Positions 28,014 through 38,553 of a DNA stretch of 64,000 nt are shown piece by piece. The stretch covers positions 369,522 through 433,521 of the forward strand of contig NZ_KB849799.1 of assembly GCF_000369065.1 (NCBI RefSeq), in the 5' to 3' direction. Numbering within the stretch: position 1 is the stretch's first letter; every line of letters starts with the position of its first letter. The translations under genes were made by a program, and so were the position numbers. Under the pieces are notes generated by a model. The model searched no databases and was not told where the DNA came from. It worked only from the letters and a program-made list of their open reading frames with translations. The DNA comes from Acinetobacter haemolyticus CIP 64.3 = MTCC 9819 (GTDB taxonomy: Bacteria; Pseudomonadota; Gammaproteobacteria; Pseudomonadales; Moraxellaceae).

Positions 28014-29864
28014 ATGTTGAAGTGGTTTGAAAAATTAGTCGACCCATACCCCACCAAAGACTTAAACAAACCTCTACCAACCACTTTTTTTGCTTTCGTT
28101 TGGCAAGCGACTCAAGGGATCCGACCATATTTATTTTTGTTAATTGCTTGTACGGCTGCGGCTGCTTGCTTTGAAGCGTTATTCTTTGCTTATATAGGTA
28201 AACTAGTTGATTGGCTCAGTAGTAGTCAACCCAATAGTTTCTTCGCAACCAATCAACAAAATCTTACGATTTTAATAAGCATATTATTTGCCAATATTTT
28301 CTTTGTCAGCTTGCAAGCGATCATTAAACACCAAGTTTTATTTAGTAATTTTCCAATGCGCATGCGTTGGAGATTTCATAATTTACTTCTACAACAAAGC
28401 TTAGATTTCTTCCACACTGATTTTGCAGGTCGCCTATCAGCCAAAGTCATGCAAACTGCATTGGCTGTCCGAGAGTTTTGGATGATTCTCGGTGATATGG
28501 TGGTTTATGTTTTTATTTATTTCATAACAATCAGCCTCGTACTGGGTTCAATCTCTCCTATACTAATCGTTCCGTTAATCATATGGCTGGTTTTGTTTAT
28601 TCTCATTGCCAGTTATTTTATTCCACGTTTAGGAAAAGTCTCTCAGGAGCAAGCGGATGCACGTTCAATTATGACTGGTCGTGTAACTGACGCTTATACC
28701 AATATTCAAACGGTGAAATTATTTGCTCATGCTGGACGTGAAAGCCAGTATGCCAAAGAGTCGATGCAAGAGTTTATGGTCACCGTTTATAAGCAAATGC
28801 GTCTAGGTGTAAAATATCAAATTAGTATTCGCCTACTCAGCGCATTTCTCTTTATTGGTGTCATCGGAACTTCAGTTTGGTTATGGACGCAAGGACAAGC
28901 TGCATTAGGTGTAATTGCAGCGACCACAGCAATGGTGCTCAAACTCGATAGTTTGGCAGAATTTATCATGTGGCATGTCACCATGCTGTTCGAAAATGTC
29001 GGTACTATTCAAGATGGTATGAAAACTTTAGGTAAACCGATTCAAATTCAAGACAAACAAGATGCAACAGAATTAAAAGTCAATCATGGTGAAATTCGCT
29101 TTGAAAATGTCTGCTTTGCTTATAATCAGAAAAATGTAATTGATCATTTGAATTTAACCATAAAACCTGGCGAAAAAATTGGAATAGTCGGTCGTTCAGG
29201 TGCTGGAAAGTCAACCCTCATTCAATTACTTCTACATTTTTACAAGATCAACCAAGGTCGTATACTAATTGATGGCCAAGATATTAATGACGTTACTCAA
29301 GACAGTCTTCGTGCCAATATTGCGTTAGTTACTCAAGATACTTCTTTATTACATCGCACTGTTGCTGAAAATATTAAGTATGGTCGCCCAAATGCGACTG
29401 AAGCTGAAATTCAACAAGCTGTAAGAAAGGCAAAAGCAGAAGAATTTATTCCCCAACTCACCGATCAAAAAGGACGTGTTGGATTTGACGCCTTTGTTGG
29501 TGAACGCGGTGTTAAACTTTCTGGCGGTCAACGTCAGCGTATTGCGATTTCACGAGTTTTTCTTAAAGATGCTCCTATCCTAATTTTAGACGAAGCAACC
29601 AGCGCACTTGACTCTGAAGTCGAAGCAGCAATCCAAAGCAGTTTAAATGACTTAATGGTTGGCAAAACGGTCATTGCAATTGCGCATCGATTATCTACTA
29701 TTGCTCAGATGGATCGTTTGATTGTGTTAGATGAAGGCCGAATTGCTGAACAAGGCACACATGAAGAATTGATTGCAAATGATGGTTTATACGCCCAGTT
29801 ATGGAAACGCCAAACAGGTGGTTTTTTAGTAGAACAGCGCGTGGTGGCTCAGGATACTGAATAA
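28014..29864 (+). CDS. ABC exporter, fused permease and ATPase
   Basis: A 616-residue half-transporter: six membrane helices in residues ~35-340, then an ATPase with Walker A GRSGAGKST, Q-loop ALVTQDTSLLH, signature LSGGQRQR, Walker B ILILDEATSALD and H-loop IAIAHR. It belongs to the MsbA/multidrug type that works as a homodimer; substrate unknown. ATG 28014 follows GAGGAA, whereas the frame's upstream TTG at 27981 has no ribosome site. Its stop overlaps the next ATG (TAATG), so it is co-translated with the MaoC gene. Confidence 0.92.
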   Translation: MLKWFEKLVDPYPTKDLNKPLPTTFFAFVWQATQGIRPYLFLLIACTAAAACFEALFFAYIGKLVDWLSSSQPNSFFATNQQNLTILISILFANIFFVSLQAIIKHQVLFSNFPMRMRWRFHNLLLQQSLDFFHTDFAGRLSAKVMQTALAVREFWMILGDMVVYVFIYFITISLVLGSISPILIVPLIIWLVLFILIASYFIPRLGKVSQEQADARSIMTGRVTDAYTNIQTVKLFAHAGRESQYAKESMQEFMVTVYKQMRLGVKYQISIRLLSAFLFIGVIGTSVWLWTQGQAALGVIAATTAMVLKLDSLAEFIMWHVTMLFENVGTIQDGMKTLGKPIQIQDKQDATELKVNHGEIRFENVCFAYNQKNVIDHLNLTIKPGEKIGIVGRSGAGKSTLIQLLLHFYKINQGRILIDGQDINDVTQDSLRANIALVTQDTSLLHRTVAENIKYGRPNATEAEIQQAVRKAKAEEFIPQLTDQKGRVGFDAFVGERGVKLSGGQRQRIAISRVFLKDAPILILDEATSALDSEVEAAIQSSLNDLMVGKTVIAIAHRLSTIAQMDRLIVLDEGRIAEQGTHEELIANDGLYAQLWKRQTGGFLVEQRVVAQDTE

Positions 29865-30304
29865 TGTTGTATTTAGAAGATTTAAATGTTGGTGATCGTT
29901 TCATTAGTCGCGAATATGAAATGACACTCGAAGAAATTAAGCAATTTGCAAGTCAATACGATCCGCAACCTTTTCATTTAGATGAACAAGCTGCCGCACA
30001 ACACCCTGTGTTTCAAGGTCTAGCTGCCAGTGGATGGCATACATCTGCTGTTACGATGCGCTTATGGACTGAATGTTTTCCAATCGCAGGTGGTCTCTTA
30101 GGGACTGAGTCAAGTCTACGCTGGCCTAGACCAACTCGTGCGGGCGACAAAATTCATGTTGAAGTTGAAATTACTGCAATTGTACCCTCTAAAACCAAAC
30201 TTGATCGTGGTATTGTCAGTTACGTCACACAAGCTTTGAACCAAAACGGTGATGTGTTATTAATATCTACCACCAAAGTTATGGTATTTACAAAGCCGAC
30301 TTAA
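29864..30304 (+). CDS. MaoC-like (R)-hydratase/dehydratase
   Basis: The 146-residue hot-dog protein shows the hydratase motif: QYDPQPFHLDEQAAAQHP with Asp and His, followed by ASGWHTSAVTMRLW. Such enzymes hydrate trans-2-enoyl-CoA or related thioesters. It begins within the stop codon of the ABC exporter gene (TAATG). The link between an exporter and a hydratase is unexplained. Confidence 0.87.
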   Translation: MLYLEDLNVGDRFISREYEMTLEEIKQFASQYDPQPFHLDEQAAAQHPVFQGLAASGWHTSAVTMRLWTECFPIAGGLLGTESSLRWPRPTRAGDKIHVEVEITAIVPSKTKLDRGIVSYVTQALNQNGDVLLISTTKVMVFTKPT

Positions 30305-30433
30305 TGTTTTGAATGAGCAATGACCCGCTTGTCCAACAATTTTTATGATTGATTATTTTATTTCATGTAAAGATGATTAAGACTTTAGTGTTTAAAAGAT
30401 ATTGGCAAAATTGATGAGCGCCACGGAAAGCAG

Positions 30434-31459
30434 ATGAAAACAACTTCAACTCGTCAAGATCAAGGTATACCAGGCGTCTATGGCTTATTACTATTAGATG
30501 TTGTTTCTCGTTGGGGATATAACGATGAAACTTTATTCGCTCCATTTCATTTAACAAGCGAACAACTGGCTGATCCGAATTATCGAATTCCTACACCCGT
30601 TGCGAATGAATTGGTGAAGCATGCATTGCGTCTGACAGGTGAAAGTACTTTAGGCTTCCATCTCGGAACGCAAATGCGTATTTCAATTCATGGATTTATT
30701 GGCTATGCCATCATGACAGCGCATGACATTACCGATGCAATTGCGCTCGCCAGTCGATTCATTCAATTGCGTTTACCATTTCTACAATTATACTTCTCGA
30801 CCTTTGGGCCAAAAGCAACTTTACAACTGCAATGTGATATTGAAGTTGAGCCTTTACGCACCGAAATCATCTTAGGCTTGACCATCGGGATCATGACCAT
30901 GGCAAAAGCCTTAACAGGGATTGAGGATTTAAGAGGTGAAGTGGATCTAGATTTCCCTGAGCCTACAGGGTTTGAAAAGTATAAAGATAAGTTAAGTAGT
31001 ACGATTCGTTTTAATCAACCTCATCTCATTTCAAGTTTTGACAAAAAATATCTCGGCTTAAAAATGGTAAATGCCGATCCAATCGCCAGTCAAATCGCGA
31101 TCAACCAGTGTGAAACTGAATTATCAGCACTAGGTGAAAGACGTCGTTTGGCGATGCGGGTACGTGACATTTTGACCAATTCAGAACAACATTACCTGAG
31201 TATCGAGAATGTCGCTGAACGCTTGCATATGTCTGATCGAACCCTAAAACGCCAACTGGCAGCCGAAGGCACCTCTTTTTCGACACTCGTAGATGAAGTC
31301 CGTTATCGCCATGCTACATCACTGCTTTCACGTACAGATTATAGTCTAGAACAAATTGCTGATGAGTTGGGTTATTCTGATGTCGCCAATTTCAGCCGTG
31401 CATTTAAGCGTTGGAGTGGCCGTAGCCCAAGTAACTGGCGTAAAGATCCATATTTATAA
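30434..31459 (+). CDS. AraC family transcriptional regulator
   Basis: The 341-residue protein has the N-terminal ~190-residue domain of the OruR/ArgR-like AraC group (LGFHLGTQMRISIHGFIGYA) and a C-terminal pair of helix-turn-helices, with MSDRTLKRQLAAEGTSFS and EQIADELGYSDVANFSRAFK, ending in the typical RWSGRSPSNWR. Its target is not apparent. It stands alone between the MaoC gene and gcvH, facing rightward. Confidence 0.9.
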   Translation: MKTTSTRQDQGIPGVYGLLLLDVVSRWGYNDETLFAPFHLTSEQLADPNYRIPTPVANELVKHALRLTGESTLGFHLGTQMRISIHGFIGYAIMTAHDITDAIALASRFIQLRLPFLQLYFSTFGPKATLQLQCDIEVEPLRTEIILGLTIGIMTMAKALTGIEDLRGEVDLDFPEPTGFEKYKDKLSSTIRFNQPHLISSFDKKYLGLKMVNADPIASQIAINQCETELSALGERRRLAMRVRDILTNSEQHYLSIENVAERLHMSDRTLKRQLAAEGTSFSTLVDEVRYRHATSLLSRTDYSLEQIADELGYSDVANFSRAFKRWSGRSPSNWRKDPYL

Positions 31460-31555
31460 TTTTCTAAATTGCTTCATTGATCGATGCTTTTGTTTTTATT
31501 GAAAAACCTGTATAAAGCTAGAAAAAATGATACGACGAATTGTTAAGGAGTTGTC

Positions 31556-31930
31556 ATGAATCATCCAGCGGATTTGAAATATGCGCGCACACATGAATGG
31601 GTAAGAGTCGAAGGTGACTTGGTTGTAACTGGTATTACTGACCATGCACAAGATGAGTTGGGTGATTTAGTCTATGTTGAAACCCCTGAGGTTGGCAGTA
31701 AAGTTACTGCAACTGAACAAGCAGGTATTGTTGAATCTGTAAAAACAGCTTCTGATATTCATGCACCTGTTTCAGGTACAGTGGTTGAAGTAAATTTAGA
31801 CCTTGAAGATGATCCTGATTTCGTCAATGAAGAGCCTTATGGCAAAGGTTGGATTTACAAAATTAAGCCAGACAATATGGCTGATGTGGAAAAACTTCTA
31901 TCTAATAGTGAATATGAGTCGGGTTTATAA
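31556..31930 (+). CDS. gcvH: Glycine cleavage system H protein
   Basis: The 124-residue lipoyl carrier holds the aminomethyl group during glycine breakdown. The lipoylated lysine is Lys63 in [19 protein letters not shown] and [12 protein letters not shown] are family hallmarks. A TTAAGGAG ribosome site precedes the ATG. gcvT and gcvP are not adjacent, so the complex is encoded elsewhere, or the protein may serve in lipoate transfer. Confidence 0.96.
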   Translation: MNHPADLKYARTHEWVRVEGDLVVTGITDHAQDELGDLVYVETPEVGSKVTATEQAGIVESVKTASDIHAPVSGTVVEVNLDLEDDPDFVNEEPYGKGWIYKIKPDNMADVEKLLSNSEYESGL

Positions 31931-31950
31931 CTTTATACTTACCTGAATCA

Positions 31951-31976
31951 GCCCAGCACACATGCTGGGCTTTTTT
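31951..31976 (+). terminator. Rho-independent terminator of gcvH
   Basis: GCCCAGCA...TGCTGGGC, an 8-bp GC-rich stem with a 4-nt loop, followed by six T. Confidence 0.9.
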
Positions 31977-32498
31977 ATGGATCACTGAATGATTTATAGC
32001 TCTAAAAGCAGGTTGTGAAACAGACCCCAAATCCTCCCATAAATCAGAATTGCATACTTTTCAAGCAAAATTCATCCGCAGTAAAAATCAGTATTATTTC
32101 TGCTCCTATAAGCCATGAATTCACTTAAACACTCACTTTTTATTCAAAATAATTATTCTACATTTGTACTTTTAGGTATTTTTTCTTCAAATGAATCACT
32201 TTAACTCTAAAAAATTTAGACATTTGTAACCAAAAACAAGATTTACATAATTAAAAATGAGTTTTACAGGTTTTTAAAAGCAAGAAAAACACTTGATTTA
32301 TAGATAAAGGAATTAATATTCATACACTTAATTAAATTTACATAAAACACACAATAAATAAACATAAAAACAACAGTAATTCAAAAAACATTCATGCTTG
32401 AATCTGTGACCTTATCAGTCTTATTAGAATAGTAAATCAATTTTTGGCTATTCAGATGGGATTGTACCGTTATGGATATATAAGGATAAGCATCCATT
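31977..32498. other. Intergenic upstream of putP
   Basis: About 520 AT-rich bases without a supported ORF or RNA. The putP promoter should lie in the right half; an ATAAGGATAAG ribosome site precedes its ATG. Such a long leader could carry regulatory sites for the Lrp-type regulator encoded beyond putP, but none was identified. Confidence 0.4.
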
Positions 32499-33995
32499 AT
32501 GAATTTCTCTAATCCCACTGTTGTTGTGTTCGTGGTATATATTACTGCCATGTTGGGTATAGGTCTGTACGCCTATTTTTCTACCAAAAGTCTTGATGAT
32601 TATATTCTTGGAGGACGTAGTCTAGGCAGTTTTGTCACCGCATTATCGGCTGGTGCATCCGACATGAGTGGTTGGTTACTCATGGGTTTACCTGGCGCAA
32701 TTTACTTGGCAGGACTATCTGAATCATGGATCGCCATTGGCTTGATTATTGGTGCATGGCTCAACTGGTACTTGGTTGCAGGACGGTTACGTGTACACAC
32801 CGAAGTGCAAAATAATGCCCTTACCCTACCTGATTATTTTACCGGTCGTTTTGATGATCAGAAAAAAATCTTACGCGTAACATCCGCTTTGATTATTTTG
32901 GTTTTCTTCGCGATTTATTGTGCTTCTGGCATGGTCGCTGGTGCACGTTTATTTGAAACATTATTCGACTTACCTTATGGCACAGCCTTAATGCTTGGTG
33001 CATTTGCAACCATTGGTTATGTTTGTATTGGTGGATTCCTTGCGATCAGTTGGACGGATACTTTCCAAGCAGCCTTGATGATTTTTGCGTTGTTACTGCT
33101 CCCAATCATCACCTACCTCTCATTGGATGCAGGTGCTGCAGAATTTGCTGCTTTAGTAGAAACAGCTCGCCCGCATGCTTATAATTTTGCTTCAGATTTA
33201 AGTTTGGTTGCAATTTTTTCTGCAGCAGCATGGGGTTTAGGCTATTTCGGTCAACCACATATCTTAGTTCGCTTCATGGCTGCTGATTCAGTCAAATCTA
33301 TTCCTGCTGCTCGACGTATCGGCATGACATGGATGATTTTATGTTTAGCTGGTGCAGTTGGCTCTGGTTTTGTTGGTATCGCATATTTCCAACAGCATCC
33401 AGAACTTGCCGCTGCAGTTACTGCCAACCCTGAAACTGTATTCATGGAATTGACTAAAATTCTATTCAATCCTTGGGTTGTTGGTATCATCCTTGCTGCA
33501 ATCCTATCTGCGGTTATGAGTACTTTGAGTTGCCAGCTATTGGTTTGTTCGAGTGCCTTAACTGAAGATTTGTACAAAGGCATTATCCGTAAAAATGCTT
33601 CTCAAAAAGAGTTGGTTTGGATCGGTCGTGGTATGGTACTTGTGGTTGCAATGCTTGCGTTGTTCCTCGCACAAAATCCTGAAAGTAAAGTTCTAGGCTT
33701 AGTTGCTTATGCTTGGGCAGGTTTTGGTGCCGCATTTGGTCCATTGATTATTCTTTCATTGTTCTGGAAACGCATGACTCTAAACGGCGCATTGACAGGT
33801 ATGATCATTGGTGCTGTAACGGTTATCGTTTGGAAAAACTTCTTTGGCGATACAGGTATTTACGAAATCATTCCAGGTTTTGTATTTGCATTTATCAGCA
33901 TTGTTGTTGTCAGCTTACTTGGTAAAGCGCCAAATGCGAATGTTACAAATCGCTTTGAACAAGCTGATGAAATCTATGCACGTGAAATGAAATAA
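32499..33995 (+). CDS. putP: Sodium/proline symporter PutP
   Basis: The 498-residue SSS-family transporter has about 13 helices and PutP signatures: FSTKSLDDYILGGRSLGSFV, SAGASDMSGWLLMGLPGA with the sodium/proline-binding residues, and WGLGYFGQPHILVRFMA. It imports proline as carbon and nitrogen source for the PutA encoded just downstream. The gene ends in a terminator shared with the convergent Lrp-type gene. Confidence 0.96.
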   Translation: MNFSNPTVVVFVVYITAMLGIGLYAYFSTKSLDDYILGGRSLGSFVTALSAGASDMSGWLLMGLPGAIYLAGLSESWIAIGLIIGAWLNWYLVAGRLRVHTEVQNNALTLPDYFTGRFDDQKKILRVTSALIILVFFAIYCASGMVAGARLFETLFDLPYGTALMLGAFATIGYVCIGGFLAISWTDTFQAALMIFALLLLPIITYLSLDAGAAEFAALVETARPHAYNFASDLSLVAIFSAAAWGLGYFGQPHILVRFMAADSVKSIPAARRIGMTWMILCLAGAVGSGFVGIAYFQQHPELAAAVTANPETVFMELTKILFNPWVVGIILAAILSAVMSTLSCQLLVCSSALTEDLYKGIIRKNASQKELVWIGRGMVLVVAMLALFLAQNPESKVLGLVAYAWAGFGAAFGPLIILSLFWKRMTLNGALTGMIIGAVTVIVWKNFFGDTGIYEIIPGFVFAFISIVVVSLLGKAPNANVTNRFEQADEIYAREMK

Positions 33996-34010
33996 TTTTT
34001 CAATAAATTT

Positions 34011-34035
34011 AAGGGGCTTTCGAGCCCCTTTTTTT
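34011..34035. terminator. Terminator between putP and the convergent regulator
   Basis: AAGGGGCT and AGCCCCTT form a stem with a short loop, followed by a T-run; it sits directly before the stop of the leftward Lrp-type gene. Confidence 0.88.
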
Positions 34036-34038
34036 GAT

Positions 34039-34530
34039 CTAGTATTTTGCGCGTGATTTAATCTTGATTTTAGAGCTGTCTTTTACAACTTGCATCACTG
34101 GATAGCTCCGTGTCTCTTTGACACCAGGGAGTTGCCATAGGATTTGCCCTGCTATACGGCGAAACTCCTCCATGCCAGCACTACGCAACTTAATCAAAAA
34201 ATCAAAACCTCCACTCACCATATGACATTCAACGATTTCAGGATGTTGGGTCACAGCATCAATAAAATCATCTAAAACATTTGGTGTCGTTTTATCTAAA
34301 AGCACTTCAACAAATACCAAAAAATTTGCATTCAGCTTGTTCGGATTGAGCTTTGCCTCGTAACCAAGAATAAATTCATCTTTTGTCAGCTTTTGCACGC
34401 GCGCCATTACCGCAGTCGGAGACAAGTTCACTAATTCAGCTAACTTACTGTTTGATATTCTCCCATCTGTTTGAAGAATATCCAGAATTTTCAAATCAGT
34501 TCGATCTAAAGTATAAATTGGGCTATCCAA
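34039..34530 (-). CDS. Lrp/AsnC family regulator (probable PutR-type)
   Basis: The 163-residue protein has an N-terminal helix-turn-helix (LKILDILQTDGRISNSKLAE and LSPTAVMARVQKL) and the C-terminal RAM ligand domain (VECHMVSGGFDFLIKLR). It lies between putP and putA, divergent from putA, the usual position of the proline-responsive activator of put genes in bacteria whose PutA lacks a DNA-binding domain. It probably responds to proline (inference from context). Confidence 0.88.
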   Translation of the reverse strand: MDSPIYTLDRTDLKILDILQTDGRISNSKLAELVNLSPTAVMARVQKLTKDEFILGYEAKLNPNKLNANFLVFVEVLLDKTTPNVLDDFIDAVTQHPEIVECHMVSGGFDFLIKLRSAGMEEFRRIAGQILWQLPGVKETRSYPVMQVVKDSSKIKIKSRAKY

Positions 34531-34730
34531 CTGAATTTTCCTCTAAAAAATGGTCGAAATATAGTGAGTTATACGGGTTTTATTCTGCAATGATAAATTA
34601 TCTAAACCTCTCTACTCAATAGAGATAGAGTCTATTGGTATTTTATTTGTTAACCGCGCTGCAAACTAAAACTGCATCAAGCAAGGCATCAAATATCGAT
34701 AGAACTTCAAGATTGTTATCGGAATTTAGC

Positions 34731-37700
34731 ATGAATACTTTGGATACCCGCCTAGACATGGACACAACTCAAAATAGCGGTGCTTACATCACCGAATTTA
34801 AAGAAAAAAGTGAGTTTGAGCAACGCATTAATACCGCTTGGCGACGTGCAGAACCTGAATCAGTGGCAGAACTTGCTGAAGCTGCCAATATCTCCCCTGA
34901 TCTTGATCAAAAAATTTATGATCTCGCATTTAACTTAGCAAACAATTTACGTGAGCGTAAAAGCTCAGCTGGTAAAGCGGGTATCGTTCAAGGTCTACTT
35001 CAAGAATTTTCGCTTTCTTCTCAAGAAGGTGTTGCACTCATGTGTTTGGCTGAAGCATTGCTTCGTATTCCAGATACAGCGACACGTGATTTATTGATTC
35101 GTGACAAAATCAACCAAGGTAACTGGAAAGACCATGTCGGTCAAAGTAACCTCATGTTCGTTAATGCTGCTGCTTGGGGCTTGATGCTGACAGGCAAACT
35201 GATGGAAACGCCAAAGCAAACGAGTTTATCTAGTGTTTTAACTGGACTTCTGGCACGTAGTGGTCGCGGTATCATTCGTAAAGCGGTGGATGTTGCCATG
35301 CGTATGATGGGCGAACAGTTTGTAACCGGTGAAACCATCGAAGAAGCACTTGAACATGCTAAACCATTAGAACATAAAGGTTTCCGCTACTCGTACGATA
35401 TGCTAGGTGAAGCAGCACTTACTGAACATGATGCTGAACGTTACTACAACGACTACACTCAAGCGATTCATGCAATTGGCAAAGCATCAAATGGCCGTGG
35501 TGTATATGACGGTCCTGGTATCTCAATTAAGCTTTCTGCTTTGCACCCACGTTACCAACGTGCCCAAATTGACCGTGTTCATCACGAACTTTATAACAAA
35601 GTTTTTGAGCTTGCATGCTTAGCAAAACAATATGATATCGGCTTAAACATCGATGCTGAAGAATCTGAACGTTTAGAAATTTCACTCGAATTACTTGAGC
35701 GTTTATGTTTTGAGCCAAAACTTGCCAATTGGAAAGGAATTGGTTTCGTTATTCAGGCTTATCAAAAGCGTTGTTTCTATGTGGTTGATTATATCGTTGA
35801 CCTTGCTAAACGCAGTAACAAACGCTTGATGATCCGCTTGGTGAAAGGTGCATATTGGGACAGCGAGATCAAAAAAGCTCAAATTGACGGTATGACTGAC
35901 TACCCTGTGTTTACCCGTAAAGTACACACCGATTTGTCATACATCGCTTGTGCGAAGAAACTTCTTGCTGCTCCAGACCAAGTGTATCCGCAATTTGCAA
36001 CCCACAATGCGCAATCACTTGCGACGATCTACAATCTTGCTGATCCAAGCAAATACTACCCTGGTCAATACGAATTCCAATGCTTGCATGGAATGGGTGA
36101 ACCGTTGTACGAGCAAGTCGTGGGTTCAAAAGAAGATAATAAACTCGGTATTCCTTGTCGTGTTTACGCGCCTGTAGGTAACCATGAAACATTGTTGGCT
36201 TATCTAGTCCGCCGTTTGCTTGAGAATGGCGCAAATACATCGTTTGTAAACCGTATCGCAGACAAAACATTGAAAGTTGATGATTTAATCCAATCACCGA
36301 TCAAAGACATTCAAACTGCTGCAAAAGAAGAAGGCCAGCTCGGATTAAAACACCCAGCAATTCCTCTTCCACATGATTTATACCCATTGCGTCCAAACTC
36401 AAATGGTTTTGACCTAAATAATGACACGCCACTTGCTGATCTAAATGCAACAGCACAGAAGCTACGTCACCACATTTGGAAAAGCACACCGTTACTGGGC
36501 TTTGAATCCACTGTTCACGATGAAAGTAATGCTATTGCAATTACAAATCCTGCACAAAACAGTGAAATTGTGGGCTATGTGAATGAAGCAACGAGTGCTG
36601 ATGTACAACTTGCACTTGAAGCAGCAGTACAAGCACAGCAAAGTTGGGCTGCAACAAATAAAACTGATCGTGCTGTTTGCTTAAAACGTGCAGCTGATTT
36701 GATGGAAGCTCGTATTCAGGAATTGATGGTTTTACTCTGCCGTGAAAGTGGTAAAACTTATGCCAATGCAATTGCTGAAGTACGTGAAGCAGTAGACTTC
36801 TTACGTTACTACGCAACTCAAATTGAGAATTTACCTGCACATGCACAAGTAAAACCATTAGGTACCGTCCTTTGTATCAGCCCATGGAACTTCCCTCTTG
36901 CAATTTTCTCTGGTCAGATTGCAGCAGCATTAGTAAGCGGTAACTGTGTAATTGCTAAACCAGCAGAACAAACACCACTTATTGCAGCACAAGCTGTCCA
37001 AATTTTGTGGGAAGCTGGCGTACCACATGGTGCTGTTCAACTCCTTCCTGGTCGTGGTGAAACTGTAGGTGCTCAACTGAGCCAAGATGATCGTATTCAA
37101 GGCATCATGTTCACAGGTTCTACCGAAGTTGCAAAAATCTTGCAAAAGACTGTGGCAAAACGCTTATCTCCAAATGGTCAGCCTATCCCGTTAATCGCGG
37201 AAACTGGTGGTCAAAATGCGATGATCGTGGATTCTTCAGCACTTACTGAACAAGTGGTTCTAGATGTTGTAAGTTCTGCATTTGACAGTGCGGGTCAACG
37301 CTGTTCTGCACTTCGTATCTTGTGCGTACAAGAAGATAGCGCGGCAACCGTCATCAAAATGTTAAAAGGCGCAATGCAACAGTTGATCGTCGGTAACCCT
37401 GCGATCTTAAAAACTGACATTGGTCCTGTAATCGACACTGAAGCAAAACAAACCATCGATACCCACATCCAAAAGATGAAATCTAAGGGTTACCCTGTTC
37501 ATCAATTGATGTTTAACGATGCTGCAAGCCAACAAACACTTACGCAAGGGACTTTTGTACCGCCAACTGCGATTGAATTACCAAACCTTGATGACCTTGA
37601 ACGTGAAGTATTTGGTCCTGTATTGCACATCATCACTTATAAGTATGGTGAACTTGAGCAATTGATCGATCGAATCAATGCCAAAGGTTATGGCTTAACC

Positions 37701-38495
37701 ATGGGTCTACACACACGTATCGATGAAACCATCAATACTGTGATCCAACGTGCGGAAGTAGGTAACTTATATATTAACCGCAATATCGTGGGTGCAGTGG
37801 TAGGTGTACAACCATTTGGTGGTGAAGGCTTATCTGGTACTGGTCCGAAAGCGGGCGGTCCACTTTATATGTACCGTTTGATGGAACATTGTTCTGAGAA
37901 AGTATTGGCTAGACCATTTGCGGTGAAAGCAGAAATTTCTCAATTTGATGCGGTATCAAATGTTGCTTATCAAAGCTTATTGTCTTGGGCAAACCAAAAT
38001 ATGCCTCAAGCAATTACAACGATTCCTGCATTTGGTGTAGGTAAGTTCTATGAGTTGCAAGGTCCTACGGGTGAAAGCAACCAATACATTATCTTACCTC
38101 GTCATCGTGTGCTTTCAATTGCCAATGATGAAGCAGCTCAGCTACAACAACTTCTTGCAACTTTTGCAGTTGGTAGTTCAGCAGCAGTGCTAAAAGACAA
38201 CGTATTCTTGGCTAAACATCAAGCATCTTTACCCAAAGAAGTTTTAGCAGCAATCAAAGTCATTGCACGTGTTGAAACAGATCACTTTGATGCTGTATTA
38301 CATCAAGGTTCAGTAGAACAGCTTCAAACCTTACAGCATAAAATTGCGAATCGTTCAGGAGCTATCGTTGGTATTACTCATCTTCAAACAGGTGAGCAGA
38401 TTCCATTAGAACGCCTCGTCATCGAACGTGCCATTAGCGTAAATACTGCAGCAGCAGGCGGTAATGCAAGTTTGATGACTTTATCTGAAGACTAG
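34731..38495 (+). CDS. putA: Bifunctional proline dehydrogenase / P5C dehydrogenase PutA
   Basis: About 1254 residues. The FAD proline dehydrogenase half has RLMIRLVKGAYWDSEIKKAQ and RVYAPVGNHETLLAYLVRR. The aldehyde dehydrogenase half has PWNFPLAIFSGQIAAALVSG, the Glu in LIAETGGQNAMIV and the nucleophile in SAGQRCSALRIL. It oxidises proline to glutamate at the membrane, channelling P5C. The ribbon-helix-helix repressor domain at the E. coli N-terminus is absent, fitting regulation by the divergent Lrp-type protein. ATG 34731 opens MNTLDTRLDMDT; the frame's earlier start is not an ATG with ribosome site. Confidence 0.96.
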   Translation: MNTLDTRLDMDTTQNSGAYITEFKEKSEFEQRINTAWRRAEPESVAELAEAANISPDLDQKIYDLAFNLANNLRERKSSAGKAGIVQGLLQEFSLSSQEGVALMCLAEALLRIPDTATRDLLIRDKINQGNWKDHVGQSNLMFVNAAAWGLMLTGKLMETPKQTSLSSVLTGLLARSGRGIIRKAVDVAMRMMGEQFVTGETIEEALEHAKPLEHKGFRYSYDMLGEAALTEHDAERYYNDYTQAIHAIGKASNGRGVYDGPGISIKLSALHPRYQRAQIDRVHHELYNKVFELACLAKQYDIGLNIDAEESERLEISLELLERLCFEPKLANWKGIGFVIQAYQKRCFYVVDYIVDLAKRSNKRLMIRLVKGAYWDSEIKKAQIDGMTDYPVFTRKVHTDLSYIACAKKLLAAPDQVYPQFATHNAQSLATIYNLADPSKYYPGQYEFQCLHGMGEPLYEQVVGSKEDNKLGIPCRVYAPVGNHETLLAYLVRRLLENGANTSFVNRIADKTLKVDDLIQSPIKDIQTAAKEEGQLGLKHPAIPLPHDLYPLRPNSNGFDLNNDTPLADLNATAQKLRHHIWKSTPLLGFESTVHDESNAIAITNPAQNSEIVGYVNEATSADVQLALEAAVQAQQSWAATNKTDRAVCLKRAADLMEARIQELMVLLCRESGKTYANAIAEVREAVDFLRYYATQIENLPAHAQVKPLGTVLCISPWNFPLAIFSGQIAAALVSGNCVIAKPAEQTPLIAAQAVQILWEAGVPHGAVQLLPGRGETVGAQLSQDDRIQGIMFTGSTEVAKILQKTVAKRLSPNGQPIPLIAETGGQNAMIVDSSALTEQVVLDVVSSAFDSAGQRCSALRILCVQEDSAATVIKMLKGAMQQLIVGNPAILKTDIGPVIDTEAKQTIDTHIQKMKSKGYPVHQLMFNDAASQQTLTQGTFVPPTAIELPNLDDLEREVFGPVLHIITYKYGELEQLIDRINAKGYGLTMGLHTRIDETINTVIQRAEVGNLYINRNIVGAVVGVQPFGGEGLSGTGPKAGGPLYMYRLMEHCSEKVLARPFAVKAEISQFDAVSNVAYQSLLSWANQNMPQAITTIPAFGVGKFYELQGPTGESNQYIILPRHRVLSIANDEAAQLQQLLATFAVGSSAAVLKDNVFLAKHQASLPKEVLAAIKVIARVETDHFDAVLHQGSVEQLQTLQHKIANRSGAIVGITHLQTGEQIPLERLVIERAISVNTAAAGGNASLMTLSED

Positions 38496-38517
38496 TTTTA
38501 GTCCTCAATCTCCTAGC

Positions 38518-38548
38518 CCGAATCATGTTTACATGGTTCGGTTTTTTT
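38518..38548 (+). terminator. Rho-independent terminator of putA
   Basis: CCGAATCATGT and ACATGGTTCGG pair with one G-T type mismatch around a 2-nt spacer, followed by seven T. Confidence 0.85.
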
Positions 38549-38553
38549 ATTAC

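Noticed and set aside
35911-36858. Several long antisense ORFs inside putA
   Set aside because: They follow from codon bias of the opposite strand and have no ribosome sites or family features.
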